64,000 nucleotides of DNA from UBA4479 sp963974935 (GTDB lineage Bacteria; Pseudomonadota; Alphaproteobacteria; Rhodospirillales; Casp-alpha2): contig CAXBEV010000001.1 of NCBI GenBank assembly GCA_963974935.1, positions 496,001 to 560,000 of the forward strand. The letters are read 5' to 3'. The notes below the pieces were generated by a model, which searched no databases, was not told the DNA's origin, and saw only the letters and a list, made by a program, of their open reading frames with translations. Positions 1-8,551 of this stretch are shown in pieces. The position numbers were made by a program, and so were the translations under genes. Within the stretch, counting starts at the first letter, position 1, and each line of letters opens with the position of its first letter.

Positions 1-714
1 TGCGTGCCGTCCGGCTCGACCGCGGTTGAGCGTCGGGCGATTCAGGAATCCGCCGAAAGCGCAGGTGCCCGTAAAGTTTATCTGATTGAAGAGCCGATGG
101 CCGCCGCGATCGGCGCCGGCCTGCCGGTGACAGAGCCTACGGGCTCAATGGTCGTCGATATCGGCGGCGGCACCACTGAGGTTGCGGTGCTCTCGCTCGG
201 CGGCATCGTGTATTCGCGTTCGGTCCGCGTCGGCGGCGACAAGATGGACGAAGCGATCATCGCCTACATTCGTCGTAATCATAACTTGCTGGTCGGCGAA
301 GGTTCGGCGGCCCGCATCAAAGAAGAAATCGGCTCCGCTTGCCCGCCTGACGATGGCGACGGTCGAACCATGGAAATCAAAGGCCGTGATTTGATGAACG
401 GCGTGCCGAAGGAATTGGTGATCTCGGAACGCCAGATCGCCGAAAGTTTGGCTGAGCCGGTCGGCGCGATCATCGAAGCGGTCAAGGTTGCACTTGAACA
501 CACGGCGCCTGAATTGGCTGCCGACATTGTCGATAAAGGGATTGTGTTGACCGGTGGCGGTGCGTTGCTGGGCAATATCGATTTCGTATTGCGCCATGCC
601 ACGGGGCTGCCGGTCTCTATTGCAGATGACCCGCTCAGCTGCGTGGTGCTTGGTACAGGTCGTGCGCTCGAAGAGATGAAGCGACTAAAAGACGTTTTGA
701 CGACCATGTATTGA
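1..714 (+). CDS. mreB: Rod shape-determining protein MreB (3' part)
   Basis: MreB is the actin-like cytoskeletal ATPase that organises lateral wall synthesis. The frame is open from base 1, so the gene begins before the window. The 237 visible residues are the C-terminal two thirds of a protein of about 345 aa. Visible actin-fold features are the EEPMAAAIGAGLP segment, the phosphate-binding DIGGGTTEVAV loop, and the late adenosine-loop motif VLTGGGALL. It heads the classic mreBCD-mrdA-mrdB order, which makes the assignment firm. A spacer of 113 bases separates it from mreC. Nothing upstream is visible, so its promoter cannot be judged. Confidence 0.97.
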   Translation, partial: CVPSGSTAVERRAIQESAESAGARKVYLIEEPMAAAIGAGLPVTEPTGSMVVDIGGGTTEVAVLSLGGIVYSRSVRVGGDKMDEAIIAYIRRNHNLLVGEGSAARIKEEIGSACPPDDGDGRTMEIKGRDLMNGVPKELVISERQIAESLAEPVGAIIEAVKVALEHTAPELAADIVDKGIVLTGGGALLGNIDFVLRHATGLPVSIADDPLSCVVLGTGRALEEMKRLKDVLTTMY

Positions 715-827
715 TACGCCCAGGCGACAGCTTGGGGCCTCATGGTCGCGTTAGCGTTGCCTTCGGATAGACTTCGCGGTCCGTCGGCTTCGACCTGGGC
801 AATGTCGCGAAGGCTGGGTGGCGCACG

Positions 828-1712
828 GTGAACGATCACGAACGTTCAATCACCAGAGTCGCCGCACCGGTCCGGACTTTTGCGCAACGCTTTGCGTATA
901 TCGGACTGATTGTGGCGGCGGCGATGCTGATGTTGGTCGGCAAGATGGAGCCGGCTGCGTTTGAGCGCGCGCGCGCGCAAGTCACCGACGCGGTAGCCCC
1001 GATATTAGACGTTGTCTCGCGCCCCATGGATGCGATCCACGATATGATCGGCGAGGGTAAAACCTTGCTGACATTGCGCGCTGAAAACACCAAGTTGCAG
1101 GCTGAACGCAACCGGCTTTTGCAGTGGCAAGGCGTCGCACGCAAGCTCGAGGCTGAAAATAAAGTGTTTCGCGAGCTGTTGAATTTTGTCCCGGCGAGTG
1201 ATGCGGACACCGTATCGGCCCGGGTGATCGGTGACGCTGGTGGCGCCTTCGCCAGAACCTTGATATTGAACGCGGGCGCGCGCGTGGGTGTCCGCAAAGG
1301 CCAAGCTGTTATCACTGGTGCCGGCTTGGTCGGCCGGGTGCAGGAAGTTGGTCTGCGGTCGTCGCGTTTGTTGCTGCTCGCGGATTTGAACTCGCGCGTG
1401 CCGGTGCTGATCGAAAGCTCACGGATACGCGGTGTCGTTGCCGGTACCAACGGCGAGACGCTTCGTCTTTTGCACCTGCCCCCTGATGCACTGGTAGAAC
1501 CCGGTGATCGGATCGTCACGTCGGGGCACGGCGGTGCGTTGCCGGCGGGTCTGCCGGTGGGGATTGTCGCGGCTGTCAGTGAGTCCGGTATTGAAGTGAG
1601 ACCGTTTGTCGATCCGACCCGGCTCGAGATCGTGCGTGTGCTTGATTACGGTCTGGATGGTATTCTTGAATTCAAGGCTGGGAATGATCCGGATAAAACC
1701 CGCTCACGCTAA
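828..1712 (+). CDS. mreC: Rod shape-determining protein MreC
   Basis: MreC is the bitopic inner-membrane scaffold of the elongasome; it reaches into the periplasm and binds PBP2. The 294-aa product has a short basic cytoplasmic tail, one membrane segment at about residues 25-42, a coiled-coil stretch (about 75-105, rich in LRAENTKLQAERNRL-type heptads) and the MreC beta-domain with GRVQEVG and SSRLLLLADLNSRVPV. The GTG start at 828 is chosen because it is the first start in frame and follows a GGCTGGG purine run; the start is somewhat uncertain. Length and position between mreB and mreD fit the family. Confidence 0.95.
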   Translation: MNDHERSITRVAAPVRTFAQRFAYIGLIVAAAMLMLVGKMEPAAFERARAQVTDAVAPILDVVSRPMDAIHDMIGEGKTLLTLRAENTKLQAERNRLLQWQGVARKLEAENKVFRELLNFVPASDADTVSARVIGDAGGAFARTLILNAGARVGVRKGQAVITGAGLVGRVQEVGLRSSRLLLLADLNSRVPVLIESSRIRGVVAGTNGETLRLLHLPPDALVEPGDRIVTSGHGGALPAGLPVGIVAAVSESGIEVRPFVDPTRLEIVRVLDYGLDGILEFKAGNDPDKTRSR

Positions 1713-1727
1713 CGAAAGGGCGGCCGC

Positions 1728-2243
1728 ATGAGACCTTCTTTTTGGCAACGCTTGGATCGTTTCGCACGGGACCTGACGCCGTTCGCGTTGACCTTTATGT
1801 TGCTGGTCATCAATGCAGTGCCGATGCAAATTCCAGGGTTCGCACAGGTCGCGCCGTTACTGCCGATGATCGGAATTTATTTCTGGGCCGTTTATCGCCC
1901 GGACCTGATGCCGGCGGCCGCAGTGTTCTTGATCGGGATATTGCATGACTTTTTATCCGGTCTGCCGGTCGGCGTTAGTGCGCTGACGTTTCTTTTGGTG
2001 TATGGCATCGGCATGGCGCAGCGTGCGTTCTTTTTCGGAAAGTCGTTCATTATCGTTTGGATCGGCTTTATGTTGGTCGGCGCAGGTGCGGTGACATTTG
2101 AATGGCTTGTGCTCTCGGTGGTGAACGGGAATCTGATTGAGGCGCGCTCGGCATTTTATCAATACGGTCTGACCGCCGCCTTGTTCCCAATCTTGGCGTG
2201 GTTATTTACCCGCTGGCAGCAGACGTTTTTGCAGGTCGAATGA
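1728..2243 (+). CDS. mreD: Rod shape-determining protein MreD
   Basis: MreD is a small polytopic inner-membrane protein of the elongasome that works with MreC and PBP2. The 171-aa product is almost entirely hydrophobic, with about five predicted membrane segments. It carries the family's central stretch around PDLMPAAAVFLIGILHDFLSGLPVGVSAL. The gene starts at an ATG preceded by AAAGGGCGG, 15 bases after mreC, and its stop is followed one base later by the mrdA ATG. This tight packing indicates one transcript with the flanking genes. Confidence 0.93.
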   Translation: MRPSFWQRLDRFARDLTPFALTFMLLVINAVPMQIPGFAQVAPLLPMIGIYFWAVYRPDLMPAAAVFLIGILHDFLSGLPVGVSALTFLLVYGIGMAQRAFFFGKSFIIVWIGFMLVGAGAVTFEWLVLSVVNGNLIEARSAFYQYGLTAALFPILAWLFTRWQQTFLQVE

Positions 2244-2244
2244 T

Positions 2245-4206
2245 ATGAACCGCGATCCGGACCGTCATAAACTTTTCACCCGCCGCGCCGCGTTTTTGGC
2301 CGGTGGACAGGCCGTGTTGATGACGGCGTTGGCAGGGCGGCTATATTATTTGCAAGTTATCGAAGCCGACCGCTATGCGACCCTGGCTGACGAAAACCGA
2401 ATCAACTTGCGCCTATTGGCCCCGCCTCGGGGTCGCGTGTTGGACCGCTTTGGCGCGCCGTTGGCCGAGAACCAGCAGAACTATCGTCTGCAATTGGTTC
2501 CCGAAGACGTTAAAAGCAGCGATATCGAGCAGGTTTTGGAACACGTCCGTCAGATCGTCACGCTGAGCGACAGCGACCTGCGTCGCATCATCCGCGATGT
2601 CCGCCGCAACCGCGCGTTTGTGCCAATTACGTTGCGGGAAAATTTAAGCTGGTCTGAAGTTGCCAGGATCGAAATCAACGCCCCTGACCTGCCCGGTCTG
2701 ATGATCGATGTCGGTCGCGCACGACGCTATCCTTACGGGTCGATTGTTGCGCATGTGCTGGGCTATGTGGCCGCTGTGTCCGAGAAAGACTTGGACAACG
2801 ATCCACTATTGAAACTACCGGGCTTTCGCGTCGGGCGCGCCGGTGTTGAGCGGGTGCACGATCTGAAACTGCGCGGCACCGGCGGTAGTTCCGAGGTTGA
2901 GGTGAATGCGTTCGGGCGCATGATCCGCGAGTTGTCCAGACGTGAGGGGCAACCCGGTGCCGAGGTGATGTTGACCCTCGACGTCGGCCTGCAGGAATTC
3001 ATCGCCAAGCGCTTGGGCGAGGAAAGTGCTTCGGTCGTGGTGATGGATGTTCTCACCGGTGATGTGCTGGCGATGGTTTCGAACCCGGCTTACGACTCCA
3101 ATGATTTTAACCGTGGCTTGTCGACCAAGGAGTGGCAGGCGCTGGTCGGCGATCAGCGGACGCCGCTGATCAATAAATCGATTGCCGGTGTTTATTCGCC
3201 GGGCTCGACCTTCAAGATGATGGTGTTGCTCGCCGCGCTTGAAAAAGGTGTGATCTCTGCGGATCAAAAAATTTATTGCGACGGGATTTACGAATTGGGG
3301 GATGCCAAGTTCCACTGTTGGAAGCGGCAGGGGCATGGCTTTGTCGATGCCCGCGAAGCGCTCACCGAAAGTTGCGACGTGTATTTCTATGAGATCGCCA
3401 AGCGCACCGGGATCGACCGTATCGCCGCCATGGCGCGTAAATTTGGTCTTGGTGCGCTGACAGGGATTGACCTGCCTGGCGAAAAAGACGGCTTGATGCC
3501 GACTCGCGATTGGAAGCGCGCGACCCGCGATGAGCCGTGGCATCAGGGCGAAACCGTGATCGCCGGCATCGGTCAGGGCTACGTTTTGACCACGCCTTTG
3601 CAGTTGGCATTGATGACGGCGCGTATCGCCAACGGTGGTCGTGCGATTACGCCGCACCTCACCCGCGCCGTCGGTGAGCAGGCGATGCCGCGCCCGTCGC
3701 CGACTGAGGTCCCCTCGATCAACGTCTTGCCAGGTCATTTGGCGATTGTGACGGACGGCATGAACCGTGTCGTCAACTACCCGACCGGCACTGCGCGCCG
3801 CTCGGCGACCAATGTTGAAGGTTTTCCAATGGCCGGCAAAACCGGCACCGTACAGGTGCGCCGGATCACTAAGGCTGAGCGCGATCAGGGTGTGCGCAAA
3901 AACGAAGAACTGCCGTGGAAGTTTCGCGACCACGCGCTGTTTGTCGGATTCGCGCCGGTCGCAAATCCACGCTATGCGGTCTCCGTCGTGGTCGAGCACG
4001 GCGGCGGCGGCTCGTCGATGGCGGCCCCTATTGCGCGGGACGTCTTGATGGAAGCGCATCGTCGCAACTCGGCCGGTATCGGCGCTGCGATTGCTGAGCG
4101 CGCACCAACCCGCAGATCTGCCGAAGGTACGACCAAAAACGATGCACCGGGGCGACAGCAAACGCGCACCGCGCCGGACACCGGCAACCAAGGGCAAGGG
4201 ACGTAA
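2245..4206 (+). CDS. mrdA: Peptidoglycan transpeptidase PBP2
   Basis: PBP2 is the monofunctional class B transpeptidase that crosslinks new wall during elongation together with RodA. The 653-aa protein has an N-terminal membrane anchor (about residues 16-36), the pedestal domain with the RGRVLDRFG box near 62-70, and a transpeptidase domain. The active-site motifs are complete: S321-T-F-K324, S376-C-D378 and K532-T-G-T. The C-terminal ~40 residues are basic and low in complexity. It starts one base after mreD and its stop overlaps the first base of mrdB, so translation is probably coupled. Confidence 0.97.
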   Translation: MNRDPDRHKLFTRRAAFLAGGQAVLMTALAGRLYYLQVIEADRYATLADENRINLRLLAPPRGRVLDRFGAPLAENQQNYRLQLVPEDVKSSDIEQVLEHVRQIVTLSDSDLRRIIRDVRRNRAFVPITLRENLSWSEVARIEINAPDLPGLMIDVGRARRYPYGSIVAHVLGYVAAVSEKDLDNDPLLKLPGFRVGRAGVERVHDLKLRGTGGSSEVEVNAFGRMIRELSRREGQPGAEVMLTLDVGLQEFIAKRLGEESASVVVMDVLTGDVLAMVSNPAYDSNDFNRGLSTKEWQALVGDQRTPLINKSIAGVYSPGSTFKMMVLLAALEKGVISADQKIYCDGIYELGDAKFHCWKRQGHGFVDAREALTESCDVYFYEIAKRTGIDRIAAMARKFGLGALTGIDLPGEKDGLMPTRDWKRATRDEPWHQGETVIAGIGQGYVLTTPLQLALMTARIANGGRAITPHLTRAVGEQAMPRPSPTEVPSINVLPGHLAIVTDGMNRVVNYPTGTARRSATNVEGFPMAGKTGTVQVRRITKAERDQGVRKNEELPWKFRDHALFVGFAPVANPRYAVSVVVEHGGGGSSMAAPIARDVLMEAHRRNSAGIGAAIAERAPTRRSAEGTTKNDAPGRQQTRTAPDTGNQGQGT

Positions 4207-5351
4207 TGCGTTCGACGCTCTCAACACCGGAACTGACGCTGGGCCGCAAGCTGTTCACCATGAACTGGTTCTTGGTGCTGTTGATCACGGCGGTCGCGGG
4301 TGTCGGCTTTGCGATGCTGTATTCCGCTGCTGATGGCAGCGCGCAGCCGTGGGCGGAGCGGCAGATGATCCGCTATGGCGTTGCCCTTGGCATCATGATC
4401 GTGGTCGCAACCATCGATGTCCGTTTGTGGCTGCGGTATGCGTATCCGTTGTATTTCGTCGCCCTTGTACTGTTGGCGGCGGTCGAGGTGGCGGGTTACG
4501 TCGGCATGGGCGCACAGCGGTGGATTTCGCTCGGCATGATCAACATTCAGCCGTCAGAATTGATGAAGATTTTTTTGGTGCTGGCTTTGGCGCGCTATTA
4601 CCACGCCAGCGCGATTGAAGATATCGGCAGCATCCCGCGTTTGTTCGTGCCGTTGCTTTTGATTGCCGCGCCTGCGGTGTTTATCTTGCGTCAGCCCGAC
4701 TTGGGCACAGCGATCATGGTCGTTATGACGGGGGCTGCCGTGCTGTTCTTGGCCGGTGTGCGTATATGGAAGTTTGTTTTAGTCGGTATCGCCGGGTTGG
4801 CGGCGGCGCCGATTGCGTGGCAATTTCTACACGAATACCAAAAGAAGCGCGTGCTCACATTCCTTAATCCCGAAACCGATCCATTGGGCGCCGGCTATCA
4901 CATTATTCAATCAAAGATCGCGTTGGGTTCGGGCGGTTTGATGGGCAAAGGCTTTATGCAGGGGCCGCAAAGCCATCTGAACTTCTTACCCGAGATGCAG
5001 ACCGACTTTATCTTTACGATGTTGGCCGAGGAAATGGGCCTGGTCGGCGCCATAGGTTTGTTGATCTTGTATGTCATGATCATCGCGTTCGGCATTTATA
5101 TTGCGGTCCGGTCGCGCAATCAGTTCGGACGTTTGGTCGCCGGCGGCATCACGACGACGTTTTTCTTATATGTGTTTGTCAATATCGCCATGGTCACCGG
5201 CCTGATCCCGGTGGTCGGCGTGCCGCTGCCGCTGGTCAGCTATGGCGGCACCGTGATGATGACACTGATGCTCGGATTCGGCCTTCTGATCGGCGTCGGT
5301 GTGCATCGTGATGTGCCGGTCGGTCGCCGCGGCGAGGCCGAGGGGATATAG
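4206..5351 (+). CDS. mrdB: Peptidoglycan polymerase RodA
   Basis: RodA is the SEDS-family glycosyltransferase that polymerises lipid II in the elongasome. The 381-aa polytopic protein shows the SEDS signatures QRWISLGMINIQPSELMKI, RQPDLGTA, the catalytic-loop region H-x-N-F-L-P-E-M-Q-T-D-F-I-F and the final GVPLPLVSYGG motif. About ten membrane segments can be counted. It overlaps mrdA by one base (TAATG) and ends the elongasome operon. Its paralogue in this window is FtsW at 53535; partner context (PBP2 here, FtsI there) separates the two. Confidence 0.96.
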   Translation: MRSTLSTPELTLGRKLFTMNWFLVLLITAVAGVGFAMLYSAADGSAQPWAERQMIRYGVALGIMIVVATIDVRLWLRYAYPLYFVALVLLAAVEVAGYVGMGAQRWISLGMINIQPSELMKIFLVLALARYYHASAIEDIGSIPRLFVPLLLIAAPAVFILRQPDLGTAIMVVMTGAAVLFLAGVRIWKFVLVGIAGLAAAPIAWQFLHEYQKKRVLTFLNPETDPLGAGYHIIQSKIALGSGGLMGKGFMQGPQSHLNFLPEMQTDFIFTMLAEEMGLVGAIGLLILYVMIIAFGIYIAVRSRNQFGRLVAGGITTTFFLYVFVNIAMVTGLIPVVGVPLPLVSYGGTVMMTLMLGFGLLIGVGVHRDVPVGRRGEAEGI

Positions 5352-5391
5352 GCGTCGGGCATTTGCCGATGGCGCACTGCACCATAAAAAT

Positions 5392-5421
5392 TTGCTTGCA
5401 CAAAGGTTTTTTGGCTACAAA
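5392..5421 (+). promoter_or_regulatory. Possible sigma70-type promoter before the 2-hydroxyacid dehydrogenase
   Basis: TTGCTT at 5392-5397 and TACAAA at 5416-5421 are separated by 18 bases in the AT-richer gap after mrdB. This would give the downstream gene its own start of transcription. The match is modest and rests on pattern only. Confidence 0.25.
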
Positions 5422-5491
5422 CTATGGCGAAATCGCCGATCAAAGCGCGACGTCAAAAAATCGATAAGACAAAATAATAAGACGGGGAAGC

Positions 5492-6460
5492 ATGCCATCA
5501 AAACCGACTATCTTGGTTACGCGCAAGCTGCCGGACGCCGTTGAGGCGCGCTTGGCACGCGATTATGACGCGATCCTCAATCCGCACGATAAGCTCTATA
5601 CCTCGGAAGAACTGATCGAGATGTCGGCCAAGGCCGACGCCATGCTGCCGTGCCATTCCGAGCATTTGACCGCGGATGTGATCGGCAAGCTATCCGACCG
5701 TATCAAAGCGATTGCGAATTTCTCCGTCGGCTATGATCACGTCGATGTGGCCGCTGCGAAAGCGCGCGGAATCATTGTCACCAACACCCCGGATGTGCTT
5801 TCCGATGCGACCGCTGAAATCGCCATGCTGTTGATGCTGGGCGCTGCGCGCCGCGCATCTGAGGGCGAGCGTCTGGTTCGTAGCCAAGGCTGGAAAGATT
5901 GGAGCCCTGCTTTCATGGTCGGCACCCAAGTCACCGGTAAACGCTTCGGCGTGATCGGTATGGGGCGCGTCGGCCAGGTCACGGCGAAGCGCGCGCGCGG
6001 TTTTGATATGAACGTGCACTATTACAATCGTCGCCGCTTGGATACGGCGAACGAAGCCGGTGCGACCTATCACGACACTGTGGAAGGTTTGCTGCCGAAC
6101 GCGGATGTGCTCTCAATCCATTGCCCGGCGACGCCGGAAACCAAGGGTTTGGTGAACGCAGTTGCCATCGAAAAGCTTCCGGACGGCGCGATTGTCGTTA
6201 ACACCAGCCGGGGTGCCGTCGTCGATGACGATGCGCTCATCGCCGCCTTGAAGTCGGGCAAAGTAGCCGCAGCCGGCCTTGATGTTTTTAATGGCGAGCC
6301 CGTTGATATTCACCCGGGCTATCGGGATTTGCAGAACGTTTTCTTGCTGCCGCACATCGGCAGTGCGACGCGCGAGACCCGCGATGCGATGGGTTTCCGT
6401 GCATTGGACAATCTAGACGCTATTTTTGCAGGTCAAGAGCCTGGGGATAGAGTTGCCTAA
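5492..6460 (+). CDS. D-2-hydroxyacid dehydrogenase (glyoxylate/hydroxypyruvate reductase type)
   Basis: The 322-aa protein belongs to the NAD(P)-dependent D-isomer-specific 2-hydroxyacid dehydrogenases and would interconvert 2-oxo and D-2-hydroxy acids in the cytoplasm. The Rossmann loop GMGRVGQ lies near residue 153. The catalytic trio is visible as R in NTSRGAVVD, E in FNGEPVD and H in LPHIGSATRETR. The GYDHVDV segment and the LPH...SAT ending resemble glyoxylate reductase / glycerate dehydrogenase (GyaR, GRHPR), but the exact substrate cannot be read. The start ATG follows GGGGAAGC. It sits upstream of a TRAP transporter whose receptor looks like an oxo-acid binder, which suggests shared substrates. 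Confidence 0.88.
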   Translation: MPSKPTILVTRKLPDAVEARLARDYDAILNPHDKLYTSEELIEMSAKADAMLPCHSEHLTADVIGKLSDRIKAIANFSVGYDHVDVAAAKARGIIVTNTPDVLSDATAEIAMLLMLGAARRASEGERLVRSQGWKDWSPAFMVGTQVTGKRFGVIGMGRVGQVTAKRARGFDMNVHYYNRRRLDTANEAGATYHDTVEGLLPNADVLSIHCPATPETKGLVNAVAIEKLPDGAIVVNTSRGAVVDDDALIAALKSGKVAAAGLDVFNGEPVDIHPGYRDLQNVFLLPHIGSATRETRDAMGFRALDNLDAIFAGQEPGDRVA

Positions 6461-6733
6461 GATGACTTGGAAAAGTTGACCAGCGGCAGTCTGGAAAGTA
6501 GTTTATGCGACAACGGGTTGGATAAGAAGTTAATATCCCCCGACACATAATCCGGGTTGGACACCCGGCCATCGAAAGGGCACGTCGATAGCGGCATGTC
6601 GTTAAAGTGGGAAAGGTCCTCATTGGGGAGGAAAATGTCGCTACGGCATGCTCTCCCTTATGGCCAAAACCTGAACCTTGCGTGGCATTCGCCGCGTTTG
6701 GGAACTGGGACAACAAACTATTGGGAGACGAAT

Positions 6734-7855
6734 ATGTCCAAGAAAACTGAAACAGTATCGCGCCGTAAGTTCTTGAAGAACACGGCGTTGGCCGCGACTG
6801 GCGCTGCCGCTGCGACCGTTGCAGCCCCGCACATTGCTAAAGCTGCTACCACGCTGAAGGTCCAAGCGGCCTGGGGCGGCGGCATCTTCCTGGAAATGGC
6901 TCAGGATTATGTGAACCGCGTCAACAAAATGTCCGGTGGCGCGATGAAAATCGACCTGCTGGGTGTCGGCGCCGTCGTGAAGACCGCCGAAATGCAGACC
7001 GCCGTGCACAAAGGCGTGCTCGATGGCGCGCACCTCGTGACCGCATACTGGTATTCGAAATCGCCGGTTGCCTCGCTGTTCGGCACCGGTCCTTGCTTCG
7101 GCTGGTCGGCCAACGAACTGATGGGCTGGATAGCTTACGGCGGCGGTCGTGAGCTTTACTACGAACTGATGCATGAAAAGCTCCGCCTTGATCTCGTCGG
7201 CTTCTTTTCCGGCCCGATGCCGGCGCAGCCGCTGGGTTGGTTCAAGCAGCAAATCACCGATTCTTCACAATTGAAGGGTCTGAAATACCGTACCGTTGGT
7301 CTGGCGGCAGACGTTCTGCAGGAAATGGGCATGTCGGTTGTGCAGCTTCCGGGCGGCGAAATTCAGCCTGCCATGAAGTCGGGCCTGATCGATGCGGCCG
7401 AATTCAACAACCCGACGTCGGATAAAGACTTCGGTATGCAGGACGTGTCCAAGCACTACCACCTTGGTTCGTTCCACCAGTCGCAGGAATGCTTTGAGAT
7501 CATCTTCAACAAGACCCTGTTCGAAAATCTTGGTGAAGAGCAGCGCGCTATTCTCGAATACGCGTCGGAAGCCGCTTCCCAGGACATGGCTTGGAAGGCG
7601 ATGGAGCGTTACTCCGCCGACCTCGTGGTCCTCAAAGAAAAGTTTGGCGTCAATGTTCACCGTACGCCGGACTCTGTCATGCAAGACCAGCTCAAGGCAT
7701 GGGACATTGTTGTTGAGCGTATCAGCAAAGAAGACCCGTTCTTTGCCAAGGTCATCGAGTCGCAAAAAGCTTGGGCCAAGCGTCACGGCGCTTACGCGCT
7801 GAACAACGCGCCGGATTACCACGGTGCGTACGAGCACTACTTCGGCAAGCTCTAA
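6734..7855 (+). CDS. dctP: TRAP transporter substrate-binding protein DctP, Tat-exported
   Basis: This is the periplasmic receptor of a TRAP uptake system. The 373-aa product opens with a twin-arginine signal: SRRKFLK at 9-15, a hydrophobic stretch, then probable cleavage after AKA-37. Family features include the K-G-L-K-Y-R binding-arginine region, the LPGGEIQPAMKSG helix and DAAEFNNP, which resemble the oxo-acid receptor TakP more than C4-dicarboxylate DctP. The start at 6734 is supported by GGGAG seven bases upstream and places the Tat motif at the N-terminus. An in-frame ATG at 6635 with a strong GGGGAGG would add 33 residues and is the alternative. dctQ, dctM and an amidase follow. Confidence 0.93.
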   Translation: MSKKTETVSRRKFLKNTALAATGAAAATVAAPHIAKAATTLKVQAAWGGGIFLEMAQDYVNRVNKMSGGAMKIDLLGVGAVVKTAEMQTAVHKGVLDGAHLVTAYWYSKSPVASLFGTGPCFGWSANELMGWIAYGGGRELYYELMHEKLRLDLVGFFSGPMPAQPLGWFKQQITDSSQLKGLKYRTVGLAADVLQEMGMSVVQLPGGEIQPAMKSGLIDAAEFNNPTSDKDFGMQDVSKHYHLGSFHQSQECFEIIFNKTLFENLGEEQRAILEYASEAASQDMAWKAMERYSADLVVLKEKFGVNVHRTPDSVMQDQLKAWDIVVERISKEDPFFAKVIESQKAWAKRHGAYALNNAPDYHGAYEHYFGKL

Positions 7856-7887
7856 GTCGATCTGTTGCTTGTAAAATGGTAACGGAA

Positions 7888-7913
7888 GGGCGGCGTCGAT
7901 TACGGCGCCGCCT
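7888..7913 (+). promoter_or_regulatory. GC-rich hairpin between dctP and dctQ
   Basis: GGCGGCG at 7889-7895 pairs perfectly with CGCCGCC at 7906-7912 around a 10-base loop. The T-rich stretch further downstream is too distant for a standard terminator. Such a stem after a binding-protein gene usually allows more receptor than permease to be made, by mRNA protection or partial termination; that role is inferred. Confidence 0.55.
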
Positions 7914-7957
7914 CTCTACCATTCTCATTTTTAAATTTTTGAGCGAGGCGATTGGTC

Positions 7958-8551
7958 ATGACCCGTCTTCTGCATTTTATCGATAGCTTGAGCGCCTGGA
8001 CCGGTAAAACGTTCGCGTGGTGCATTATGATTTTGACGCTGTCGACGTGTTACGAGGTTTTTGTCCGCTATGTATTGAATAGCCCCACCGTTTGGGCTTT
8101 CGATATGAGCGTACAGATGTACGGGGCTTTATTCATGATGGCCGGTGCCTATGCGCTTTCCCAAGACGCCCATGTGCGCGGCGACGTCGTATACCGATTG
8201 ATGCCGATCAAATGGCAGGCTGGCATTGATCTGCTTTTGTACATAGTCTTCCTGATGCCGGGTGCCTTGACCCTGATTTATTATGGCTATTCCTACGCCG
8301 CCGACGCTTGGTTCTATAAAGAAGTGAGTTGGTCGAGCCCGGCGCGTATTCAAATTTACTTCTTCAAAACGCTGATCCCGATTTCGGGCATGCTGGTCTT
8401 GCTGCAAGGCCTGGCAGAAGCGGTTCGGTGCATTCAATGCATGCGCGACGGCTATTGGCCGGCCCGCCTGCACGACGTTCAGGAAACAGAGACCATGTTG
8501 CTGCATGAAAAAGAAGACCTGGCGAAAAAGCAGGCGGAGCAAGCCCAATGA
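7958..8551 (+). CDS. dctQ: TRAP transporter small permease DctQ
   Basis: DctQ is the four-helix membrane subunit of TRAP transporters and stabilises the large permease. The 197-aa protein shows the family's four membrane segments and the typical helix-1/2 region RYVLNSPTVWAFDMSVQMYGALFMMAGAYALSQDAHVRGDVVY in scattered form (R-Y-V, W-A-F-D, H-V-R-x-D). The C-terminal ~40 residues are a charged cytoplasmic tail. ATG at 7958 is preferred over the in-frame TTG at 7952, because GAGG at 7945-7948 is nine bases from the ATG and only three from the TTG. The stop overlaps dctM by four bases. Confidence 0.92.
   Translation: MTRLLHFIDSLSAWTGKTFAWCIMILTLSTCYEVFVRYVLNSPTVWAFDMSVQMYGALFMMAGAYALSQDAHVRGDVVYRLMPIKWQAGIDLLLYIVFLMPGALTLIYYGYSYAADAWFYKEVSWSSPARIQIYFFKTLIPISGMLVLLQGLAEAVRCIQCMRDGYWPARLHDVQETETMLLHEKEDLAKKQAEQAQ

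Noticed and set aside
2815..4227. A 470-codon minus-strand frame opposite mrdA
   Set aside because: It is antisense to an intact PBP2 gene with all active-site motifs; its translation is R/H-rich and shows no family pattern.
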